A DNA stretch of 64,000 nucleotides from Cryobacterium sp. MP_M3 (GTDB lineage Bacteria > Actinomycetota > Actinomycetes > Actinomycetales > Microbacteriaceae). Below are positions 49,037 to 57,229 of the stretch, one piece after another. How positions within the stretch are numbered: the stretch's first letter is position 1; every line of letters begins with the position of its first letter. A program made the translations under genes and the position numbers. The stretch covers positions 1 to 64,000 of the forward strand of contig NZ_JADOVI010000003.1 of assembly GCF_015752155.1 (NCBI RefSeq), read 5' to 3'. Under the pieces are notes generated by a model. The model had not been told where the DNA came from and made no database searches. It saw only the letters and a program-made list of their open reading frames with translations.

Positions 49037-49714
49037 ATGCGCTCGCTACTCCTCATCGCCTTCGGCATTGCCCTCGCCGCGCTCCCGGGTTGCGCCGCGC
49101 AATCCACGGTGGCGCCATCGAACTCCTCCACGCCGAGCGCGGAGCCCTCGACGCCGACGCAACGCATTGTGCTTCGCCCGGTCACCGCGGCCGGCCGGCC
49201 GGCGGGAGGGTTCTCCGTCACCAGCGACACGTCCGTGACGATCGACTGCGGGTCTCCGTCATCGGCGCGCCCGTCGCCGGTCGCCGTCGACGACGACATC
49301 CTGGTCTGTTCACCGTCAAGCGCCTATGCCGTCGCCTGCTGGAAGGGCGCCGCACCGGCCACCGCGATCTGTTTCCGCGACCCATGGAGCCCCGACCTGG
49401 TCGAAATGACGCTCAGCGGCAGTTTCCCGGCGGCACCGGCCCCCGCCACGCCCCAGCCGCTCGGCCTGGTGCTCAGCGACGGTGACCGCTGCCTGATCCG
49501 CAGCGGCGGCGTGTGGAACGACCTGGCCGGTCACCCCGGCTGGTTCGGAACTTACTCGTGCGCCGTGAACGGAGCCGTCTGGGCTGCGGAGGGCGACGGC
49601 GTCGATCGGTCGTCACCCCGCTGGACCGTGCAGGTGGCCCCGATCTCGGGTTCCGGGCCGCTGGGAACCCGCGGTGTCGTCACCGCGTTCTTCGTGGCAA
49701 CGCGCGCCGCCTGA
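49037..49714 (+). CDS. Hypothetical lipoprotein
   Basis: 225 residues. The signal peptide MRSLLLIAFGIALAALPGC ends in a lipobox with Cys 19; a Ser/Thr/Pro-rich linker follows, then a secreted domain with four or more cysteines (IDCG, LVCS, VACWKG, ICFRDPW, RCLIR, YSCAVNG) that could form disulfides. I do not recognise the fold. GGAGG lies seven bases before the ATG. No adjacent partner genes. Confidence 0.72.
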   Translation: MRSLLLIAFGIALAALPGCAAQSTVAPSNSSTPSAEPSTPTQRIVLRPVTAAGRPAGGFSVTSDTSVTIDCGSPSSARPSPVAVDDDILVCSPSSAYAVACWKGAAPATAICFRDPWSPDLVEMTLSGSFPAAPAPATPQPLGLVLSDGDRCLIRSGGVWNDLAGHPGWFGTYSCAVNGAVWAAEGDGVDRSSPRWTVQVAPISGSGPLGTRGVVTAFFVATRAA

Positions 49715-49781
49715 CCGCCCGGACTCCCCCGCCCGCCCCAGGTCGAGGCTGAGGTCACCGAACACGGGTTGCACGGCCCGT

Positions 49782-50483
49782 CTACGACGGGGGCTGCCCA
49801 TTCGACGAGGTGGCGGCATCCGCGGCCAGGGCCGCCTCGAGGCCGTCGAGGATCACGCCGACTCCGAATCGGAACTCGTTCCCGTAGGCGTAGCCCGGCT
49901 GGAGGATGTGGGCCACGGCCATCTCGGACAGGTAAGGGAATTCCGCCATCAGGTCCTGCCTGCCCATGATCTGCTCGGTGGCGGCGCCGATGTCGCCGGA
50001 CTCGTCGAGCGGGAGTGACGCCTCCTGGAGCGCGAACCCGTGCACGTAGCTGTCGAGGAGGGACATCGCGTGCGCGGCCAGACCGAAGCTGAATCCGGCG
50101 TTCCGGAGGCAGCCGATCACGGCATTGTGATGCTTGAGCGTCGCCCGGGTGGTGCGCGAGTCCATCAGGCTGATGGCCCACGGATGCCGTCCGAGCACCG
50201 CGCGCGCAGACTCGGCCCCGTCCCGCAGTGCCGCCTGCCATTTCGCACCGTCGGCCGGAAGGGCCATCTCGGCGACGACGACCTCGACCATGCCGTCGAG
50301 GATGTCGTCCTTGCCCGTGACGTGGTAGTAGAGAGACATCGCCTCGATTCCGAGTTCGCGGGCGAGCTTGCGCATGCTGAGGGAATCCAGCCCGTCCCGG
50401 TCGGCGAGCGCGACCGCCGCCCGCACGGCGCCTTCCCGGGTCACCGGCGCCCGCGTCGACTCGCTCGGTGCCGTCGTCACCAT
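49782..50483 (-). CDS. TetR-family regulator (TetR_C type)
   Basis: 233 residues. The HTH is in AALADRDGLDSLSMRKLARELGIEAMSLYYHVTGKDDILDGM (about residues 22-64; core LSMRKLARELGIEAMSLYYH). The rest matches the TetR_C ligand domain of drug- and small-molecule-sensing members. It is divergent from an MDR alcohol dehydrogenase gene, and two operators lie between them, so it probably represses itself and that enzyme. Confidence 0.88.
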   Translation of the reverse strand: MVTTAPSESTRAPVTREGAVRAAVALADRDGLDSLSMRKLARELGIEAMSLYYHVTGKDDILDGMVEVVVAEMALPADGAKWQAALRDGAESARAVLGRHPWAISLMDSRTTRATLKHHNAVIGCLRNAGFSFGLAAHAMSLLDSYVHGFALQEASLPLDESGDIGAATEQIMGRQDLMAEFPYLSEMAVAHILQPGYAYGNEFRFGVGVILDGLEAALAADAATSSNGQPPS

Positions 50484-50546
50484 CTCATGCCTCCGTCTGC
50501 GTGCCGGCGACCCCGGCCGACGGTCGGTGGGGTGGGCCCTAGACGC

Positions 50547-50563
50547 ACCTTACATCGTATGGT
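50547..50563. promoter_or_regulatory. TetR operator copy 1
   Basis: ACCTTACATCGTATGGT: arms ACC.TAC / GTA.GGT around a three-base centre, with one mismatch. It lies between the divergent regulator and dehydrogenase genes. Copy 2 is 32 bases downstream, centre to centre, in the same orientation. Confidence 0.65.
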
Positions 50564-50578
50564 ACATTCGTGCCAATC

Positions 50579-50595
50579 ACCTTACGCCGTATGGT
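50579..50595. promoter_or_regulatory. TetR operator copy 2
   Basis: ACCTTACGCCGTATGGT, identical to copy 1 except for two central bases. It ends 31 bases upstream of the dehydrogenase start codon, so occupancy should block that promoter. Confidence 0.65.
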
Positions 50596-50626
50596 GCAGG
50601 TGTCACCGAGACCCCAGGAGGGCGAA

Positions 50627-51673
50627 ATGACCAGAACAAACCATTCCAGCAGAGCGACCGTCGGCCGAGGGGTCTCCCCCGAGCCGGTCGCACCGGTCCA
50701 GACGATGGAGGCCATCGTGCAGCGCCGCTACGGGTCACCCGCGGTCCTGGGCCTGGAACGCATCGATAGGCCGATGATCGGCGACGACGACGTGCTCATC
50801 CGGGTTCGCGCGGCCGCCGTCAACCACGCCGATTGGGTCCTGACGACCGGCCGTCCCATGATTGGCCGGCTGGCCTTCGGTCTGCGGCGGCCGAAAGAGC
50901 GCGTCCGAGGCATGGATGTCGCGGGGCTGGTCGAGAGCGTCGGCGCGAACGTGACCGGGTTCCACCCCCGAGACGAGGTGTACGCCCATGTCCCGGCGGG
51001 GGGCTTCGCCGAGTTCACCCGCGCACCGGCAGCCCTGGTCTCGCCGAAGCCGGCGAACCTCTCGTTCGAGCAGGCCGCCACCGTGCCGCTGGCGGCGAAC
51101 ACAGCCCTGCAGGGACTCCGCGACGCGGGCGGCCTGCGCGCCGGGCAGCGGGTCCTGATCAACGGCGCCTCGGGAGGTGTCGGCAGCTTCGCCGTGCAGA
51201 TCGCCCGGGCCCTCGGGGCAGAGGTCACCGGCGTCTGCAGCGGGCGGAACGTCGACCTGGTGCGATCGCTCGGCGCCGACGAGGTGATCGACTACACCCG
51301 GCATGATTTCACGGCGAACAACCGGCGCTACGACCTCATCCTCGACCTGATCGGCAACCATCCCGTGCGCTCCTGCATCGACTCCCTCACTCCCACGGGC
51401 ACGCTCGTGCTCTCCAGCGGCACCGGCGGCCGGGCACTGGGGCCGCTCGGCCGCGTGGTCAGCGGGCTCGTGCTGTCCCGCTTCGTCAGTCAGAGCGTGC
51501 GCACATTCGTGGGCACCCCCGGCCGGGAGAACCTCGACCTCCTGCGCACCCTCATCGAATCCGGGAAGGTCACTCCGCTCGTCGACCAGAGCTACCCGCT
51601 CCGCGACGTGCCCGAGGCGATCCGCCACTTCGCCGAGGTCCACGCCAGGGGGAAGATCGCCATCACCCTGTGA
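50627..51673 (+). CDS. NAD(P)-dependent alcohol dehydrogenase / quinone reductase (MDR)
   Basis: 348 residues of the zinc-independent MDR type, similar in layout to the protein at 47110. The N-terminal domain has VRAAAVNHADWVLTTGRP and RGMDVAGLVESVGANVTGFHPRDEVYA; the Rossmann loop is VLINGASGGVGSFAVQIA. An extra 25-residue N-terminal tail precedes MEAIVQRRYG, and the family start could be that Met. The ATG at 50627 has GGAGG upstream. It is likely controlled by the divergent TetR protein and followed at once by the broken SDR gene. Confidence 0.86.
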   Translation: MTRTNHSSRATVGRGVSPEPVAPVQTMEAIVQRRYGSPAVLGLERIDRPMIGDDDVLIRVRAAAVNHADWVLTTGRPMIGRLAFGLRRPKERVRGMDVAGLVESVGANVTGFHPRDEVYAHVPAGGFAEFTRAPAALVSPKPANLSFEQAATVPLAANTALQGLRDAGGLRAGQRVLINGASGGVGSFAVQIARALGAEVTGVCSGRNVDLVRSLGADEVIDYTRHDFTANNRRYDLILDLIGNHPVRSCIDSLTPTGTLVLSSGTGGRALGPLGRVVSGLVLSRFVSQSVRTFVGTPGRENLDLLRTLIESGKVTPLVDQSYPLRDVPEAIRHFAEVHARGKIAITL

Positions 51674-52400
51674 CGCACGGCTCCCCGGCATCCGACCCGG
51701 ACCCTGACAACCCGACCACGAGAAGGAGCACGACGATTGAAATGAACCCCGAGAAGCCGATGTCCGGTCGAACGGTCCTGATCACCGGGGGCACGGCCGG
51801 GATCGGCAGGGCAACCGCCCTCGGCCTGGCCCGGCTGGGGGCGCATGTCGCCATCACCGGGCGGGACCGCGGCCGGGCCGAGGACGCGGCCCGGGAGATC
51901 CGCGCGGCCGCGGGAGGCAGGGTGACGGCGTTCGTCGCAGACCTCTCCTCCCAGGGCGAGGTGCACCGGCTGGCCGGCGAGGCTCTCCTGACCCTTCCCC
52001 GGATCGACGTGCTGGTCAACAACGTCGGCGGCTACTGGCGTACAACCAGTCCAAACTGGCCAACGTCCTGTTCACCTACGAACTGGCCAGGCGACATCCG
52101 GACAGGCTCGTCACTGCGAATGCACTGCACCCGGGCGTCGTGAACACGTCGTTCGGCGGCGAAGACCCGGCCCGCGCGCAACGGCTGCTCGTCCCGCTCC
52201 TCCGGCCGTTCATGAAAACCCCGGCCGCCGGTGCCGTCATGTCGATCCGTGTGGCCTCCGCTCCCGATCTCGCGCGATCGACCGGGCAGTTCTTCGCCGG
52301 CGGCAGGGCCCGCACATCCTCTCCGCGCAGCTACGACGAGGCCACGGCCTCCCGGCTCTGGCGGGAGAGCGCGCACCTCGTCGGGCTCGGCGCCGGCTGA
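51670..52400 (+). pseudogene. Short-chain dehydrogenase broken by an internal deletion
   Basis: The first part (family start near ATG 51742) encodes a normal SDR N-terminus: VLITGGTAGIGRATALGLARLG, then IDVLVNNVGGYW. At about 52037 it jumps directly to the active-site helix AYNQSKLANVLFTYELARRHP in another frame, continuing ALHPGVVNTSFGG to a stop at 52400. About 55-65 residues between the NNVG strand and the YxxxK helix, including the catalytic Ser, are missing, and the frame is lost. The gene is therefore inactive. A GTG at 51670 overlapping the alcohol dehydrogenase stop shows it was once in that operon. Confidence 0.85.
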
Positions 52401-52539
52401 CGCGACGGGTCCCGCGGCCGGCGGAGCAGCCGCGACTCGCCCGTGACGCCGTGATCGGCTGATGTGGTCTGACAACATTTTGGACGACGCTCCGCCCGCG
52501 CTCGACTGGAAAACATTGGGCACTAAGTATCCGGCCAGA

Positions 52540-52555
52540 CCACTACATGCAGTTG
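52540..52555. promoter_or_regulatory. NrdR box 1
   Basis: CCACTACATGCAGTTG. It resembles the NrdR consensus (acaCwATATwGtgt-like 16-mer), more degenerate in its right half than box 2. The 31-base centre spacing to box 2 equals three helical turns, the usual arrangement for NrdR pairs. Confidence 0.65.
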
Positions 52556-52570
52556 CGCGGCGCGGTTCGA

Positions 52571-52586
52571 CCACTACATATGGTGT
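52571..52586. promoter_or_regulatory. NrdR box 2
   Basis: CCACTACATATGGTGT, a good NrdR box with near-symmetry (CACTAcATATGGTG). NrdR is the ATP/dATP-responsive repressor of ribonucleotide reductase genes. It lies 70 bases upstream of the nrdD start. Confidence 0.8.
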
Positions 52587-52655
52587 CCGGGCGTAGGGTG
52601 GTGATTCAACGGCCCCATCATCCGGATGTCGGCCACAATCCAAGGAACGCCTCGA

Positions 52656-54752
52656 ATGACACCACAAACCATTTCTCCTTTAGGCATCATCAAGCGCACC
52701 GGCGCGACCGCACCCTTCGATGCCCAGCGCATCCGTGCCGCCATCAACAGCGCCGGAACCGCGTCGGGAGAAATGACGGATGACGATGCCGACCTCGTCA
52801 CGAACACCGTCGTCGTGGCGCTCGCCGACCTGGGCCGGGCCTACCCGACCGTCGAACAGGTTCAGGACCTCGTCGAGCAGACCCTGCTCGCCAAGAATTA
52901 TGCCGCCACCGCCCGGGCCTACATCGCCTACCGGGACCAGCATGCACGCGAACGCGACGTCACCCGCACCACGGTCGACGTGAGCACGTCCATCAACGAA
53001 TACCTCGACCGCTCCGACTGGCGGGTCAACGCCAACGCGAACCAGGGTTACTCGCTCGGCGGCCTCATCCTGAACACGGCCGGAAAGGTCGTCGCCAACT
53101 ACTGGCTCTCCAACGTCTATTCCCCCGAAATCGGCAAGGCCCACCGCGAGGGCGAACTGCACATCCACGACCTCGACATGCTCGCCGGCTACTGTGCCGG
53201 CTGGTCGCTGCGCGTGCTGCTCGAAGAAGGACTCAACGGAGTGCCGGACAAGGTCGAATCGACTCCCCCGAAGCACTTCTCCTCCGCGATCGGCCAGATC
53301 GTCAACTTCCTCGGCACCATGCAGAACGAATGGGCCGGAGCCCAGGCGTTCAGCTCCTTCGACACTTACATGGCGCCGTTCGTACGGATCGACAAGCTCA
53401 GCTACGCCGAGGTTCGCCAGGGCATCCAGGAGCTCATCTACAACCTCAACGTGCCCTCCCGCTGGGGCACCCAGACCCCGTTCACCAACCTCACCTTCGA
53501 CTGGGTCTGCCCGGAGGACCTGCGCGAGCAGGTGCCCGTGATCGGCGGCGTCGAGCAGTCCTTCGCCTACGGTGAGCTCGCCGAGGAGATGGCCGTGATC
53601 AACCGCGCCTACATCGACGTGATGACGGCCGGGGATGCCAGCGGCCGTGTGTTCACGTTCCCGATCCCCACCTACAACATCACCGAGGACTTCGACTGGG
53701 AATCCGAGAACGCGGACCGTTTGTTCGAGATGACCGCGAAGTACGGCACGCCCTACTTCCAGAACTTCATCAACTCCGAGCTCAAGCCGAACCAGATCCG
53801 GTCGATGTGCTGCCGCCTGCAGCTGGACATGCGCGAGCTGCTCAAGCGCGGCAACGGGCTGTTCGGCTCCGCGGAGCAGACCGGCTCGCTCGGCGTCGTC
53901 ACCATCAACTGCGCGCGCCTCGGCTTCGTGCACCGCGGCGACGAGGCCGGTCTGCTGGCCGACCTCGACCGCCTGCTCGACCTGGCCCGGGACTCCCTCG
54001 AGCTCAAGCGCACGGTGATCGACCAGCTCATCGTCGACGGGCTCTTCCCGTACACGAAGCGCTACCTCGGCGCCGGCCTGCGCAACCACTTCTCCACCAT
54101 CGGCGTCAACGGCATCAACGAGATGATCCGCAACCTCACCGACGACGCGCACGACATCACCAGCGAGGAGGGCCACGGGATCGCCGTGCGCCTGCTCGAC
54201 CACGTGCGCACCCGCATGATCGAGTTCCAGGAGGCCACCGGGAACATGTACAACCTCGAGGCCACCCCGGCCGAGGGCACGACCTACCGGTTCGCCAAGG
54301 AGGACAAGAAGCGCTTCCCCTCGATCCTGCAGGCCGGCACCGTCGCGAACCCGTATTACACGAACTCCTCCCAGCTGCCGGTCGGCTTCACCGACGACCC
54401 GTTCGATGCCCTCGACCGTCAGGACGAGCTGCAGACCAAGTACACCGGCGGCACCGTGCTGCACCTGTACATGTCGGAGAAGCTCTCCACGGCCGCAGCC
54501 TGCCGCGAGCTGGTCAAGCGCAGTCTGTCGACGCACCGGCTGCCGTACATCACGGTCACGCCGACGTTCTCGATCTGCCCTGACCACGGCTACCTGGCCG
54601 GCGAGCACCCGACCTGCACGACCTGCGGAGGTCCGTGCGAGGTCTGGACCCGGGTGATGGGGTACTTCCGCCCGGTCAGCTCGTTCAACATCGGCAAGAA
54701 GGGCGAACACGCCGAGCGCACCCACTTCCTCGAAGCCGCGATGGCCCGATGA
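52656..54752 (+). CDS. nrdD: Anaerobic ribonucleoside-triphosphate reductase (class III)
   Basis: 698 residues; a glycyl-radical enzyme that reduces NTPs to dNTPs without oxygen. An N-terminal ATP-cone domain (VIKRTGATAPFDAQRI-like, about residues 8-95) serves allosteric control. The C-terminus has the zinc site CPDHGYLAGEHPTCTTCGGPC and the glycyl-radical loop RVMGYFRPVSSFNIGKKGE, with the radical Gly in MGY. The start ATG is placed by the AAGGA site. It overlaps nrdG (ATGA). Two NrdR boxes precede it. An anaerobic RNR indicates a facultative lifestyle or microaerobic growth. Confidence 0.94.
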   Translation: MTPQTISPLGIIKRTGATAPFDAQRIRAAINSAGTASGEMTDDDADLVTNTVVVALADLGRAYPTVEQVQDLVEQTLLAKNYAATARAYIAYRDQHARERDVTRTTVDVSTSINEYLDRSDWRVNANANQGYSLGGLILNTAGKVVANYWLSNVYSPEIGKAHREGELHIHDLDMLAGYCAGWSLRVLLEEGLNGVPDKVESTPPKHFSSAIGQIVNFLGTMQNEWAGAQAFSSFDTYMAPFVRIDKLSYAEVRQGIQELIYNLNVPSRWGTQTPFTNLTFDWVCPEDLREQVPVIGGVEQSFAYGELAEEMAVINRAYIDVMTAGDASGRVFTFPIPTYNITEDFDWESENADRLFEMTAKYGTPYFQNFINSELKPNQIRSMCCRLQLDMRELLKRGNGLFGSAEQTGSLGVVTINCARLGFVHRGDEAGLLADLDRLLDLARDSLELKRTVIDQLIVDGLFPYTKRYLGAGLRNHFSTIGVNGINEMIRNLTDDAHDITSEEGHGIAVRLLDHVRTRMIEFQEATGNMYNLEATPAEGTTYRFAKEDKKRFPSILQAGTVANPYYTNSSQLPVGFTDDPFDALDRQDELQTKYTGGTVLHLYMSEKLSTAAACRELVKRSLSTHRLPYITVTPTFSICPDHGYLAGEHPTCTTCGGPCEVWTRVMGYFRPVSSFNIGKKGEHAERTHFLEAAMAR

Positions 54753-55402
54753 GCACGCCGGCGTGCGCGGACGACCTGCAGATCGCGGGGCTGGTCAGCC
54801 TGTCCACCTGTGACTGGCCGGGCAAGCTCGTGGCGACGGTGTTCCTCCAGGGCTGCCCCCTGGCCTGCACCTACTGTCACAACCCCGAACTGCTCGACCC
54901 GCGCACGCCGGGAACCGTCACCTGGCAGCAGGTGCGAGAGCTCCTCGCCAAACGTCATGGCTTGCTTGACGGTGTCGTCTTCTCCGGCGGGGAACCGACC
55001 CGCCAGGCCGGCCTGGCCGCGGCGATGCGCGAGGTGAAGGAGCTCGGCTTCGGAGTCGGAATGCACACCGCCGGCCCATACCCGAAACGGTTCGCCGAGG
55101 TGCTTCCGCTCTGCGACTGGGTCGGCCTCGACATCAAGGCGCCCGAACATCTGTACGGCGCGGTCACCGGGGTGCAGTCCGCGGCGGCCAAGGCGTTCGC
55201 CTGCCTCCGGGTCGCGCTGGATTCCCCGGTGGACCTGCAGGTGCGCACCACGGTGGACCCGATGATCATGTCGGACGAGGACGTGGCCGGGCTCACCGGC
55301 ATCCTCAGCGACCTGGGCGTGGACGAGCACGTCATCCAGACGGTGCGTTCAGAGGGCGCACGCCCGGAATACGCAGAGCGCCTGGCCGCCCATCTCGCCT
55401 GA
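54749..55402 (+). CDS. nrdG: Anaerobic ribonucleotide reductase activating protein
   Basis: 217-residue radical-SAM enzyme that generates the glycyl radical on NrdD. The cluster motif is GCPLACTYCHNP (CxxxCxxC, about residues 29-36), then VVFSGGEPT and the GLDIKAPEHLY region. Its ATG overlaps the nrdD stop, so the pair is co-translated. It is slightly longer than E. coli NrdG, typical of the NrdG2/PflA-like form found in actinobacteria. Confidence 0.93.
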   Translation: MSTPACADDLQIAGLVSLSTCDWPGKLVATVFLQGCPLACTYCHNPELLDPRTPGTVTWQQVRELLAKRHGLLDGVVFSGGEPTRQAGLAAAMREVKELGFGVGMHTAGPYPKRFAEVLPLCDWVGLDIKAPEHLYGAVTGVQSAAAKAFACLRVALDSPVDLQVRTTVDPMIMSDEDVAGLTGILSDLGVDEHVIQTVRSEGARPEYAERLAAHLA

Positions 55403-55428
55403 TCCGGCCGGGCCGGCCGGGCGCCACG

Positions 55429-55833
55429 TCAGTCCGCTGCGTCCAGATAGAGCCACTGGCGATCCACCCGCACGAAGCGGCTGACCTCGTGCTGCCGACT
55501 TCGGATGCCGTTGGCGCGGCACTGCGCCGTGAATTCCACCACGCCGTCGGTGTCGAACGGTCCTCCTCGCTCGGTCCGTTCGATGTCGAGGCGCGTCCAG
55601 ACGAGGCTGGCGTCCAGGTCGAACTCGTCGGGCCGGGTGCTCGGATGCCAGGTCGAGAGCAGGTATCCGACGTCGCCGACCGCGAAGGCGCTGTACCGGG
55701 AGCGCATCAACCGTTCGGCGGTGGGAGCGACCGAGACGCCGTCGTGGAGCGGCCCGCAGCAGCCGAGGTAGGAGTCGCCGCTCTGGCACGGGCAGGGCCC
55801 AGGGCGGAGGGTTGTCGGTTCACGGGTCGGCAC
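55429..55833 (-). CDS. YchJ-family (UPF0225) zinc-binding protein
   Basis: 134 residues from GTG 55833. It begins with the SEC-C-type zinc motif PCPCQSGDSYLGCCGPLH, followed by AERLMRSRYSAFAVGDVGYLLSTWHP, the diagnostic UPF0225 segment (short form: RLMRSRYSAFAVGD). An NTF2-like domain completes it. Role unknown; SEC-C motifs bind zinc and often proteins. A start 12 codons upstream (55869) is also open. It converges on nrdG. Confidence 0.85.
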   Translation of the reverse strand: MPTREPTTLRPGPCPCQSGDSYLGCCGPLHDGVSVAPTAERLMRSRYSAFAVGDVGYLLSTWHPSTRPDEFDLDASLVWTRLDIERTERGGPFDTDGVVEFTAQCRANGIRSRQHEVSRFVRVDRQWLYLDAAD

Positions 55834-55906
55834 AGCCCCATTATCGGCCACGGCCGGGCGGTGGTCCAAACGGATGCCGCGGCATCCGTGACGCTCCGTG
55901 GCGGCC

Positions 55907-57229
55907 TCAGAACCCGGTCGGCTCGGTCTCGAACTCGTGCTCCTCCGGACGGGGTTCGTGCCGCAGGGGCCGCACCGCGGTGGACTCCTCGCACCAGATC
56001 AGTGCGTCGTAGCGGGCACCCATCCGGGTCGGCACATAGTTGCCGACCTCGTGCGCCGGCTGGTAGACGACCCCGATGGCGCGGTGGTTCAGCCAGGCGT
56101 TCAGCCAGACGCCGGAGCGGTCGTCGCCGAAGAGGAGGACGGCCGGTCGTCCCAGCGCGCGGTGGAGGATGTCCTCGTGGCTTCCGACGCGCGCCTCAGG
56201 CACGGTCATCACGCTCTCCGGCTTGCCCCAGTCCAGCGCGGCCAGCACGTCACCGCGGTGGGATGCGAAGCCGACCAGCACCACCTCGTCCTCGCCGTAG
56301 CGCTCACGGAGGAGTTGTCCGACGTTGACGATGCCGTCGATGGCCATGTCCGTGGCCCGGGCGTCGCCGATGTGAGTGTTGTGCTCCCAGATCAGGCCCT
56401 TCGACTCAGGGCCGAGGTGGGCCGCCACCCGGTCGATGGTGTCGGCCATGTGCCGGTCGCGGATGTTCCAGGACTCCCGGTCGCCGCGCACCATGACGCG
56501 GTAGTAGCGTTCCGCGTTTGCGGCGACTTCCGCGTTCTGACGGGCGTCGAAGGCCGCCTCGTCGTCACCCGGCCGCCCCTGCGTGGTGACACGCACCTGG
56601 GAGAGCAGCGCGACCACGTCCGCCTCGCAGGACGCCGGTACAAGCCGGGTGCCCCACGCGTACTGCTGCGGGTCCTCCCCGTAGGGCAGGAAGCACCGCC
56701 ACGCCTGCATGGCGTCCGCGACGGCTTCGGGGGCGTTCGACTCGAGCCAGCCGATGATCTCGCGCAGGGAATCCCAGAGCGCGTACACGTCGAGGCCGTA
56801 GAATCCGACTCGGTCGTTCGCCGGCCGGGCCAGGTTCCAGTCGTGCAGCCAGTCCAGGAAGTCGGCGACCTCCTCGTTGGCCCAGAGCCAGGTCGGCCAC
56901 CGTTCGAAGAGTGCAAGCAGCCCGCGCACGTCGAGGTCCTGGTTGTCGAGGCCGCGCACCCAGCAGTTGATCCGCCAGCAATCCGGCCAGTCGCCCTCGA
57001 CCCCGATCCAGCGGAAGCCGCGCTCTTCGATCAGGCGCCGGCTGAGCGCCGCCCGCCAGCGGTAGAAGTCCCCGGTGCCATGGGAGGCCTCGCCGATCCC
57101 CACGAAGCGGGCCCCGCCCGCCCGCTCGACCAGGCTGCTCAGGTCTTCCCGAGTGGCCAGCGGGGCGGCGAGGCTGCGGATCTGGTCGGTGATCGCCACC
57201 TCGATCGCGGAGCGCCGTTCCCCCGTCAT
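55907..57229 (-). CDS. Erythromycin esterase family hydrolase
   Basis: 440 residues of the EreA/EreB superfamily. The conserved catalytic blocks are FVGIGEASHGTGDFYRWRAAL (short form GIGEASHGT, with its Glu and His), GVEGDWPDCWRIN, and WEHNTHIGDARATDM with another metal/catalytic His. Such chromosomal members in environmental bacteria are not normally macrolide-resistance genes; their substrate is unknown. The start overlaps the stop of the phosphoribosyltransferase/hydrolase gene (ATGA), so the two are co-expressed. Confidence 0.87.
   Translation of the reverse strand: MTGERRSAIEVAITDQIRSLAAPLATREDLSSLVERAGGARFVGIGEASHGTGDFYRWRAALSRRLIEERGFRWIGVEGDWPDCWRINCWVRGLDNQDLDVRGLLALFERWPTWLWANEEVADFLDWLHDWNLARPANDRVGFYGLDVYALWDSLREIIGWLESNAPEAVADAMQAWRCFLPYGEDPQQYAWGTRLVPASCEADVVALLSQVRVTTQGRPGDDEAAFDARQNAEVAANAERYYRVMVRGDRESWNIRDRHMADTIDRVAAHLGPESKGLIWEHNTHIGDARATDMAIDGIVNVGQLLRERYGEDEVVLVGFASHRGDVLAALDWGKPESVMTVPEARVGSHEDILHRALGRPAVLLFGDDRSGVWLNAWLNHRAIGVVYQPAHEVGNYVPTRMGARYDALIWCEESTAVRPLRHEPRPEEHEFETEPTGF

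Larger units (their letters stand above)
52401..52655. promoter_or_regulatory. nrdD promoter region
   Basis: 255 bases holding the two NrdR boxes (separate entries) and the nrdD leader. No gene is seen. An ATG at 52626 in frame with nrdD exists, but the ATG at 52656 has AAGGA at better distance. Confidence 0.6.

Noticed and set aside
47110..51673. The two MDR reductases as a recent duplication
   Set aside because: They share family motifs but differ widely, with different N-termini, promoters and orientation.
55403..55422. Terminator between nrdG and the YchJ-type gene
   Set aside because: The CCGGCCGG-rich run is GC-only, not exactly palindromic, and has no U-run.
55907..57229. Macrolide-resistance gene
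   Set aside because: Erythromycin-esterase superfamily members on chromosomes are mostly not resistance enzymes, and there is no mobile context.
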